NCBI GenBank assembly: GCA_905250885.1
Contig: CAJNOQ010000151.1
Location: forward strand, 1 to 64,000
DNA: 64,000 bases
DNA from: Didymodactylos carnosus
Taxonomy: Eukaryota; Rotifera; Eurotatoria; Philodinida; Philodinidae
Direction: 5' to 3'
Shown here: piece by piece, positions 54,474 through 64,000 of the stretch
Position numbering within the stretch: position 1 is the stretch's first letter
Layout of the letters: each line of letters begins with the position of its first letter
Position numbers and translations under genes: made by a program
Notes under the pieces: model-generated
Databases searched by the model: none
Told to the model about the DNA's origin: nothing
What the model saw: only the letters and a program-made list of their open reading frames with translations

Positions 54474-57297
54474 TTACATAATTGAACATCGATGTTTTGG
54501 TTTCTGCTTTTTCTCACTACAACCCTTGAACGAATGTAGTTTTCGTCTATGGAATACTTTTGATAAATCATGAAACAGTGACGATGATGTTGAAGGTTTA
54601 ATATCAAAATCGGAATAAAAATAATCTGTCATTATATGATTATTATCCAAATGATTTTGTAATATTATTGAGTCGATATTTATTGTTCTGTTGTCATCGT
54701 CTGTCTTTATCATGACACATTTATCAATTTGTTCTTCAGTTGAGTATATATTATCCTTTACTTGATTACGATTTGGTTGAAATGTAACTGGTAAAGGATT
54801 AGTTAGACCACAATGTAAAAAATTAAACATCGAAACAGGACGAATTTTATCTTTTCGCATTTGTTGTAGTTGTTGTTGTAGTGATTGTTGTAGTGGTTGT
54901 TGTTGTAGTGGTTGTTGTAGTGGTTGTTGTTGTAGTGATTGTTGTTGTTGTACATCATCAGCAATTGGTTTGCAAAAACTGAAGCTCCTGAGTTTTTTTT
55001 GTTCAGTTTTCAAACGCAAACTTGGTTGAAATTGGGACGTTGTTGGAATCTCAACGTCACACGGAATATTTTCTGTTTGTTGTTTTATCATCATTGCACC
55101 TTTTCTCATTGGTGTAGCATATTCGTAATTTTCAATCGATGACTGATGTCTACCTAATTCTTTTGTTTTCCAGATACTTTCAGTTTTCGGTACTGAATTA
55201 GCTGTCGACTTGGTTTCATCGTTTTCTTGGTGAGAAGAGTCTGTTTTATCGGATGTCGATGATTTACCGTGTATTGTAAGACTATCAACTGGATTCTCAT
55301 AAATTTCAGGTGGTACTGAGTTAAGATCATTTTGTGTTTTAACGTCAGTTGATTTTTCTATGATAGACTGAAAGTAGTAAAATTTAGTATTATTTCAAGG
55401 TAGAAAAGCAAATAGACGATGGAGATGTTTATCAAAGATTATTTTGTTCTTTGTATCAAAATATACATCACGTATGATCTAGAACAATAACGCCTTTTGC
55501 TACTTACATTGTTGATTATGTCTGACTTATGCATTACATTGATTTCCCTAACATTTTCATCCAACTTTTTGGTGTCAACTGGTTTTAATTGAACCTTCCG
55601 CAATAGCTCGGCAAATGTCGGTGGTGGTGACGGTGATGATGCAATTTCTTTATTGACTGATTTGATTTTTTGTGATGGTGACTGATAGGGTTTTTGTCTA
55701 CGACAAATCATACTTGGTGGAACATAAATCAGATCTTGATCTGGTTGTTGAGCACGTATTCGACTAAATTCTTTATCTAATTCATTAGCTATTAATGATT
55801 TTTTCAGGCAATGTTGATTATATTCTTTGTTTGGTAGAACTGCTGGAACATGTTGTGTTGTAGAACAACCTATAAAGGGCATTTTTCTTGAATTTTCTTT
55901 CATTGTTTTAATTAGACGACGTATTTCCGATCGTTCAACGCTTGTAAAACTCGACTGACTATCGTTATATCTTGAGGATGATCTATGGTGTGTATCTATA
56001 CTTGAACATAAACTATCTACACTTAAATCACGTTGAAGTGATCGTTTACGATGATGATGATTAGATTCTTGAGATTTTGGATGAGTCTGATGAACATGGC
56101 TGAAACCAAACATACTATCTTTATTGTAATAGAATTTTATTGGTAAACGATTTATACCTAATGGATGTACTTCGAGATGAATGGGCCCGAAGCTTTTTAT
56201 ATTCTTTCATTGCGTCGACCAACAATGGATCATTTCGAAGCATATCTTGAAATGATTCATTACTAGTCGATCTTGATTGCTGATCAAAATCTTTTTCTAA
56301 AGAATACAATTAAACATATCACGGACTAATGCAAACTATACGGAGAGTTTAATTTACCCTTCTTTCCATTAGTACTATTTGATTTCTTTGCTATCGAACG
56401 ATTAGGCTGCTGATTTGCGTTTGATTTCCGGAATGATCGTTTCAAGTTATTCGTTGAATTTCGTCTTAATGTATTGTAGACACATTTTTGTGGGTGTACA
56501 AGACTATTTCGGGATAAATGTGGTTTCTGTGTCGATGACCTCGGTTTTGAGTTGATATCATCTGGATTATTCTTTGTTTGAATAATTGGTAGTTCATCCA
56601 GTGTACTAATTCGTATGAGACCGGTTTTGTGTGGTTTTCGACGAATAGATGGACGATTTGGACGTAATAAAAATGGTCGTCTAATACCAGCATGATGTAA
56701 ATTTTTGTCCATGATATGTTTCGCATAGCCTACACTTAAATTCTGATTATGGCTATTCGATGTAAAATGCCAACTATGAGCTTTTGGTAGAAGATTTCGT
56801 CGTGGCGAAGCACTTGTTTTTCGTAACTCGACACCATTGTGCGATAATGGACGTCCGTGAAATTTTCTTGAACGCGATGGTGTATCTATCTGACGTAAAT
56901 CAGAAAATGATTTTGCTTTTTTAGGATTGTGTAAATTATTAGATGATTCAAATTCAAATCTATTATCACTTGGAGTTGAACTATTTGTCATTTGTCGATA
57001 ATGATGTCCTGTTGATTCTTTCAAATGATTATACCGCGTATTTGACCATGAACCAAATGAAGGAATTTGTCTCTGATGTTGCTGAGGAGGAATTGATGGA
57101 AATGTAAATGGAATTATATGAGGCAACGATGAATAACCCGGTGGATATTTGGCTGTATTAGAAGAAAGAATTCGTGCAGGATGAGCCGCCCATAATGATG
57201 GCAACTGATTTGTTGAAGGTAGGAATAGATCTGGATGATGATATTGGGAACCATAAAGAGGAGGAAATCGATAGTGCATTGGAATATTCGCCAGCAT
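54474..57297 (-). CDS. large disordered protein ending in a CaaX prenylation box
   Basis: Four exons on the minus strand: 57297-56358, 56296-56158, 56114-55508 and 55367-54474, giving 859 aa in one frame. No known domain is recognised. The N-terminal 100 residues are Pro/Tyr/His-rich, followed by Arg/Ser-rich basic segments. A short helix follows (NESFQDMLRNDPLLVDAMKE), then a stretch with FAELLRKVQLKPV, and a Q/L/P repeat (QQQPLQQPLQQ type) near residue 660. The protein ends KQKPKHRCSIM: a CaaX box (Cys-Ser-Ile-Met, predicted farnesylated) behind a lysine-rich patch, the same layout as K-Ras-type membrane anchors. It probably sits on the inner face of a membrane as a scaffold. Its stop lies only about 100 bp from that of the CAP-Gly gene, tail to tail. 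Confidence 0.78.
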
Positions 57298-58381
57298 ATC
57301 CGAAATGAAAAAGCAATCACGTTCGTCTTAAAGATAGTTCACTTTATGAAAAATATCATTCAACATTGTATAGTATTGTACTGTGATGTACCATAGTATA
57401 TGAATTTCTTCTGGTTATAAAGTGCGCAATATACCTATTAAATGACTGTAATTATGATTCACTGAACTTTCAACGAAAAGGAATTTCATCGAAAAATAGT
57501 TCATCGAAAATACTTTTTGGCTCTTGGTTCATGGTTTTCTTTCTGAAAGAGCTTTCCTATGCACTCTCACGGCTCTGCTGTTTGCTAAATCTTATCCGCG
57601 CTTAAGCTTCTTACCCGTACCCTACCGTAAAATAATTTCAATAAAGTATTTTTCAACGAAATTCCTTTTCGATTAAATAGTTTTCGATGAAAGTCCGCAG
57701 TACCGTTATTATATAGGAAACTCGTAAAAAATGACTATTCAAGAAATAGGATGGTTATCTTACCTTAAAATAGCTGAGTTAACTGAAAAATGTTCTTAAC
57801 TAGGTTTCTGAAGAGAAGATTACATTTTGTAGCAATGCATAGTGGGAAATAAAAGTGACTCGAATAATGTGTGATTTAATGTAATTGCCATAGTGTTGAG
57901 AAAAAAGAGAAAAGAAGTAAGGTCAACTTGAATGTTTCGTTTATTTATTTTTTAGTTCAATGTCTGTTCAATGGAGCATGTCCGCATATGAGATTTTCAT
58001 GTACAACAACATAAGATAGATATGTGGTATGGCAAATAATGACTTGAGAATACATCAAATACAATAGGGAGTAAGTGGTCAGTTTTAGTAACCATGACTT
58101 GTTTCACTCTATCTGGCCACATGAATCAACCAAAAAGTCAAGGTCAAAATTAGATATATGTACATACATATTAAAAAAATAAGATAAAACTAGAGATCAT
58201 AGTTTAATCGAAGATAAATTTTACTTGCTATTGAATCGATAGACTCAAAATGGTGAATAAAAATAATTTTAATAAAACACAGAAAACAAAAACGCTGAAC
58301 AAAACATTAAATATTCATGATCAACGTTATGGTGCAATCATATTTCAAGACATTTTTAAGTAATTAATTAATTCTAGTTAA
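57298..58381. other. intergenic region with one foldback repeat
   Basis: 5' flank of the CaaX gene and 3' flank of the chitinase-like gene. One inverted repeat lies at about 57468-57702. No gene recognised. Confidence 0.5.
57468..57702. mobile_element. MITE-like inverted repeat
   Basis: Left end CTTTCAACGAAAAGGAATTT with two ATCGAAAA units; right end AAATTCCTTTTCGATTAAAT with TTTTCGATGAAAG. The ends pair loosely in inverted orientation over about 45 bp. No coding capacity. Confidence 0.6.
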
Positions 58382-61300
58382 TTAAGATAATATGAGACAA
58401 TCGGTATTTGTTAGTGTTGTACAAGCATTTTGACTCCATTCACATCGGCAACTCGTCATGCTAAATGCATAATTTGATGGACAAGCAAAATCATATCTCA
58501 AAACTGATCCATCTTGTGACATTGTACAATAATAGAATTTAGTACAATCATAATAATCGCGATATAAACCTGAACGTTTTTCATTACAATCGAACGAGTT
58601 TGATGTGGATAGAGCTTGGGGCACAGACGCTACTTGTAATAATTTTCCTAAAGCACTTAGTTCGTTTATTAGAGGCGTTGGTGTTGTTGTAGTTGTGATG
58701 AGAGGTGGTGAACTAGCATGATCAGCACAAAATGTTTCAGCAGATGACATACATGGTCGATTATTTGGCCAGTCACAGGTACATGTTTCCATACTAAATT
58801 CTAATCCTTGTGGACAAAAGAAAATATGATATCTTAACGTTGAACGATCTTCACCTTCACAAAAATAAAACATTGAACAATTTGTTCGATCACGATAAAT
58901 ACCACCACGATGCCGTCCACAAATATAATCAGCATTGTACGTCTGATGAGCGACTGGGGGTGGATGATGATTTGGTGGTGCAGTTGTTGTGAAAGTACTT
59001 AAGGCATTCAATAAAAGTTGTAAACTAGGTAAAGCATTTGGTGGGATATTTTGACTGATTGATGGTGCTCGACTTGCTAACGGAGCCACGTGAAGAAAAC
59101 GAACAGTTTGAACAGCGGTTGGTGACGGCTGAAGAGTTTGCATTGAACTAACGGTAACTGATACGGGTAAATTTAATGTGGAAAATACTTGACGAGTTAT
59201 AGGAAATGGTTCGGTATTACAAAAAAATCCAGAAAATTCGTCATTATCAATACTCCATATAAAAGCACCTCCTAATTGCTCGGCTTTTGCATATTGTGCC
59301 TTAGAAGAAAAAGAAATAATGTAGGTGTACGATGGAATAGAAGTGACAAACAGTAGAGTATACTTTAAGAGCAGCTGAATCGACATCTTCATATGAAATC
59401 CATTGATCGGAATTTGTCATATACCAAGATTTTTCTGATTCAAGCCATACACGTTGCCAGTTTTGAGCTTGCCCCTTTTCACATATCTACGGTAAATGTT
59501 ATTACAAAGTAAGAATATGAGTAGATTAAAATCTTAAAGCAAACCTCATAGTACGCCAAAAAACCTCGTGTTTTTGTATAACGTCCCGGGTAACCGGGAC
59601 CGTTTACTAAAGAATAAGAGTAGACAAGCAATTCATTGTTGAATCCTTTCTAACAAGGTCCATACTAGGTGCATGTAATCCATTTTCACCATTTCTTAAT
59701 GAAAATGATCTTCCATAAGCCGGTATACCGATAATAATCTTTGATCGTGGCACACCAAGGCTGATCCACAGTTTTACCAAACCGTCCTAAAGAAGTGATC
59801 TACCGTAAATCTCAATTTTATGGAAACATGTTTTTTATCACTTAACTCACCACATTTCGAAGTGTTTCAGCTTCTGTTTGATAAGATTGATGGTATAATG
59901 GTGCAAATACTCCCGTCTTATCATCCCATGGCCCTCAAGATAAAATTCAGAAATTACGAAAATGTTCTAAATAGTCAATTACATTTACCATAAAAATCAA
60001 ATGTCATTAGATTTATATAATTAACAAGTCTGAAATAAATATGTGTCAACTACTTTGTGATAGTAATAGATATTAATGAAACAACTTACTTTTCAATTTT
60101 TTTAACATCATATGCTTTGTGTAAATGTTCAACAAACGGAGCAGCCGTAAGTGAAACAAATGAACGTGGCGACATCAGTCGTTTTTGTTTTGCAATTTCC
60201 TAGAAGAAAAACTAGAACATATATTAACATTCTAGATGTTCTTCTTCGGTTTTCTCTTCTATGTATATAGCACGCTCAAAAAAGAAAACATTTTAACCTT
60301 TTTGCGACACTTTTACAGCACTAAAAAACGGCTACCTACTAAAATGTAAAACCCAAAGTTTTTACGTTGCGATACTTATTTCGGAAATTTCTGTAGCATT
60401 TTAAATTTAGCAGTACAACGGGCTTTTGAAAATTGGATTCGTTATTCTGATTTTTAAACAAAAGAAGCTTCTCCTTGAACTGGGGTAGAACGCGCCTGTA
60501 TGGGAACTTAATCCCCTAAAGGTCATCTTTTCTTGTTTCAGACAAACGTTTCAACCATATGAACGCGTTCCTAACCGTTCGAAGAAGAACGCTTTCGAAA
60601 GGAACCGTGTTTTTTTAACACGGAACGCGTCTAGACTGTTCATCAGGGTTGAGAATGCGTTTAGACGCGTTCCTGAAACAAGAAACAGTTAGTTCCAGGG
60701 GATAAACGCGCTCTGATGATTAAGATGTAATTCGAACATCTTAAAGTTTTTCCCAATGGGTAGTGGTTGAAAATGAACAAGAATTTAGTGGGTTTTATAA
60801 ATTGTCGTTCTTTAAATTGAGTGATAAACATAAAACAAAAGAGGTAATAGACTTCTTCGTCAACTATATAGGCACAATGAATTAAACGTCTTATACAATC
60901 ATTTTATAATAAGATAGATAAAAAATGGATCAGAAAATAACGTGCGATTTTGTTTAGAGTGCAGAAACCAAATGATTGTGGTTTCTTACTTTCTGTCAAT
61001 GTTTTAGACCATTCTTTTACGCTACCTCAAGTAAAGTTACTAAAGCAGCTTTGTCTTCTGGTACGTCATCATCAGAAAACTCCATGGCCAGATCAACACC
61101 ATCAAAACTGTAGGTAGCCATAAACCTATTCATAACAAAAAAAAAATACGATGTTAGCCAAAAGTAACTCTCGATCAGGTATGTAACAGCCACGGGCTGC
61201 TTCTGCCTATAACTTTATTAGAAAATAGATAGATGCAAAACAATAAAGTATTAAATAACAAAGTTTTGATCGAGTCAAATTTTTAAAATGTTTGTTGAAT

Positions 61301-63756
61301 CGAACCATCCCATGCACTAACAGTCTTTGTAATAGAAAAGTGATGATCAGCAATGAAATAAAAAATCTGTTGTTAAAGAGGGAACATTCCCGAGTGATTC
61401 TCTCGATTTGGCTGATATTTTATTGATCACCAGGGTTAATTGGTCTTACAAAAATTCTAAAAGGATTCCTTCCCAAATTATGATCGATGTAGTGGAATTC
61501 AAGTTTTGGCTATTTTTGCATATGACTTTTCAAATATGCTGAAGAGTTGAAACTCGTAGCACTGATAGTCCTAGGTATAATCCTTATGTCATAAAAATGT
61601 CCAGACTTTAGTCTTTTATCCATTATAAGAAATCGAATTTTCATTTTTTCATGCAATGTTGGTGTTGACTTGAGACCTACGAACAGAAAAAAAGCTAACC
61701 GTCTAATCGAACAGTGTAACATTTAAAAAACATTCTAACAGATATAACAAAAGATTTTACGAACTTATGAATACTAAAATAAGCTTGATTGAGAAAATAT
61801 CTTTTTTCCATTTTCGAATCATAAGCCAGTGCCGACATTGCATGATAAAATGAAAATTAGCGATTCCTTATAATGGATAAAAGACTAAAGTCTGGACATT
61901 TTTACGACATAAGGATTATACCCAGGACTATCAGTGCTACGAGTTTCAGCTCTTCAGCATATTTGAAAAGTCATGTGCGAAAATATCCAAAACTCGAATT
62001 CCACTATATCGATCGTAATTTGGAAAGGAATCCTTTTAGAATTTTTGTAAGACCAACTAACCCTTGCGATCAGTAAAATATCAGCTAAGTCGGGTGAATC
62101 ACTTGGGAATGTTCTCTCGCGGTTCGCGGTTTATCCATTAACTTCCCAAGTATGCCAACTACTACGCAGATAGAAAAAAAATATTCATTCTAAATTATAC
62201 AAACTCTTATCTGACATACCATATGATACTTCTCACTAATTGTGCTGCTGTATTTGATCGTTTTAAATAACGTGTATATTGTCCACTTTTACCTCCTAAC
62301 CGTATCGATGTTTTCAAATCTGGATTTTGCTTTTTTAATAATCCGAGTTCTCGGTAATGTTCTATCATCATTCAAAACACGTAAAATAATGTATTCATCA
62401 ATATTGCTTACAAATTACTTACCACGATCATCGTTTTGGATTGGAATAATTTCTGGTTTTTCTTGATCAACTGTTGCATAGGCATACACAATATGAGTAC
62501 ATAAAAACGGATCGATAAACTCAATTTCAAATTTAGCATCGCCAGTTCGATAACGAGACCAATTTGTAATATAGCAAACTTTTAATATTTTATTATCATT
62601 ATGTGAAGCTAAAATGATGTACTGAAAATACCAGCTAGTAAAAAGATTAAAAGTCACAAGGAATTCACACTACCGTGATCTGTTCGAATGGTAGCTAATG
62701 ATTTTGTAGTATCCTCTTCCATATTCTCATTTTCTGTTGTTACCTCACTCCTATCATTTTCATCAGCTTCGTTTTCCTCATTTGTTTGATCAGCGACTTC
62801 ACGAAGACTTTTCTTTTCAAACGTCTTCTTCTGTTTCGATAGAACCGTACGATTCATGGCTTTTAGACCCTGTAGTTTTATTTTCATCAATGCAGCTTTG
62901 TTATGTCGTTTAATCTTATTTTTCAGACTATTACTATCATTTATTTTTGACAAATTAAATTTAGTAGTTCTCATTTGAATTCTTTTGAAGCTAGTTTTGG
63001 ATGTGAATGGTGTCGATAGAGAGAAAGACGTTTGACTGTATTTAGGCGGAACAACTATAACTTTTGGCGGACATGCACGATCGGTATATGTATTTTTGAC
63101 ACATTGTTGTTGTTTTTCATCAAATATCATCGTATTTGAACATCTTTTAATGATGTAAAGATAACTGAAACCATTTGAAAAAACTGAACAAGGAAAATAG
63201 GTTTGACAATCTCGTAAATCTCGGCAATACGGTTGTTTTAAACCTAAATTCAAAATGACTTTTAATATTAAACAAGAGATATAGTAAAATTAGCACTAAT
63301 AGATACGAGCTCAGATAAACAAGCTATATCGTAAAAGAATGTAATTATGTGTCATAAATATAATGAAAATCATATCCGGTTATCTTTAGAAATTAATAAA
63401 AAGATATGCTATTAAATAATCACAAAAGAAATCTAATACTTAAAATCAAGAATTTAGTGATGTGTTAACAGATATTTCTCATAGAAGTCATATGTGGTTG
63501 ATCTAATGTAAATTGTCATTATTGTATATCATTCATAAGATGTTCAAATGAATATTGATAAGTGATGAAATAGTACTAATGTGTGTACTACTAAAAGAGT
63601 GTCACACTTAAATACAAAAGTTTACTACTATACAATAAATTCTAATACTACAATTGACTACTAATCTATCAATCTATCTGAATTAGACGTACTTATCTGA
63701 TTTGCATCAATTGTTAAAAACCATATTAGTAGAACAATGACGGGACAATTCTGCAT
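58382..63756 (-). CDS. secreted GH18 chitinase-like protein with three chitin-binding (CBM14) modules
   Basis: Twelve exons on the minus strand: 63756-63693, 63243-62674, 62608-62423, 62361-62220, 61125-61026, 60199-60090, 60029-59989, 59933-59851, 59786-59666, 59606-59545, 59486-59364 and 59299-58382, giving 839 aa. Order: signal peptide (MQNCPVIVLLIWFLTIDANQ); CBM14 at about 25-75; Ser/Thr/Lys linker; GH18 barrel at about 214-580 (KVCYITNWSRYR, RLGGKSGQ, MTFDFYGPWD, GIPAYGRSFSL, GGAFIWSIDNDEFSGFFC); Pro/Thr linker; CBM14 at about 658-720 and about 775-839. The GH18 catalytic motif DGxDxDxE reads DGVDLAMEF (329-337): the acid Glu336 is kept but the adjacent Asp is Ala, the usual Trp is Met and Tyr is Phe. 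Activity is therefore doubtful; it may be a chitin-binding lectin-like relative. Introns 4 and 5 contain foldback repeats. Start chosen because the 64-base first exon gives a signal peptide in phase. Confidence 0.92.
60485..60722. mobile_element. foldback MITE in a chitinase-like gene intron
   Basis: Ends AGAACGCGCCTGTATGGGAA and TTCCAGGGGATAAACGCGCTCT are loosely inverted, with TCTTGTTTCAG and CTGAAACAAGA pairing inside and an inner stem around AACACGGAACGCGTC. About 235 bp. Confidence 0.65.
61378..62117. mobile_element. large foldback element in the 1.1-kb intron of the chitinase-like gene
   Basis: Arms of about 285 bp at 61378-61662 and 61833-62117 are reverse complements with few differences (ATAATGGATAAAAGACTAAA, TATCAGTGCTACGAGTTTCA and GAATCCTTTTAGAATTTTTG are each mirrored). 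The loop is about 170 bp. Open frames in the two arms are mirror images and are not genes. Confidence 0.88.
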
Positions 63757-64000
63757 ATTTTAAAATGTTTTCGTCAATTCTAAAGTTTATAAAACAAAAA
63801 TGTCGGGGATAATTATAAATATGTTATTTTTTGTTCTCGTTTGTTTGGTTGCAAACAAAACGACAGTTGAATATACACAATACTGAACATTCTAATCAAA
63901 CATTATCGAATATTCTCTTGTCAACCAACATAAATGCATTGATCCCTTCGTACACACAACAACAGTTAACCTACAAAAAAATAATATTGAACATGTATTT
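63757..64000. other. upstream region of the chitinase-like gene
   Basis: Presumed promoter and 5' UTR. No element can be assigned with confidence and no other gene is seen up to the window edge. Confidence 0.4.

Noticed and set aside
61510-62076. Two open frames with nearly the same protein on opposite strands
   Set aside because: They are the two arms of the intronic foldback; no independent gene signal.

Overview
The window is AT-rich metazoan nuclear DNA with intron-dense genes. Many introns are only 55-70 bp, and there is no sign of bacterial or organellar organisation. A bdelloid rotifer is the most likely source. The reasons are a helical module that in bdelloids usually precedes an ADP-ribosyltransferase domain, fused to kinesin-light-chain-like TPRs; the compact introns; and the mixture of ordinary animal housekeeping genes with many short inverted-repeat elements. 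This attribution is an inference; no sequence search was run.

Layout. 1-2.2 kb: non-coding, with a LINE reverse-transcriptase scrap. 2.2-10.6 kb (+): an SLC17/sialin-like transporter with long, repeat-filled introns; one intron holds minus-strand remnants of another gene. 11.5-16 kb: a damaged block with two oppositely oriented pieces of TPR genes among foldback elements. 18.2-19.8 kb: a 5'-truncated LINE. 20.0-22.0 kb (+): UBA5, the E1 enzyme of the UFM1 pathway. 24.5-25.5 kb (+): a secreted, probably GPI-anchored, netrin-like-module protein. 28.2-34.3 kb (-): mitochondrial isoleucyl-tRNA synthetase in 16 exons (1012 aa). 35.3-36.3 kb (-): phosphatidylinositol synthase CDIPT. 36.6-38.3 kb (-): a METTL4-type adenine-N6 methyltransferase. 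40.0-42.6 kb (-): a low-complexity, probably nuclear protein with paired repeat copies in and beside it. 44.5-47 kb: a decayed palindromic DNA-transposon region. 47.9-50.2 kb (+): a coiled-coil protein. 52.6-54.4 kb (+): a small CAP-Gly protein, tail to tail with an 859-aa disordered protein ending in a CaaX box (54.5-57.3 kb, -). 58.4-63.8 kb (-): a secreted GH18 chitinase-like protein with three CBM14 modules and a changed catalytic motif.

The genes are not an operon or one pathway; they are a normal neighbourhood of independent genes. Exon models were built by hand from splice signals and reading frame. For the complete models the summed exon lengths are multiples of three and give one open frame, which is strong internal support. 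What stands out is the density of foldback/MITE-like elements (about 17, many inside introns), two GC-AG introns in adjacent genes, a chitinase-family protein lacking one catalytic aspartate, and a new-looking prenylated disordered protein. No CRISPR array, rRNA or convincing tRNA was found.
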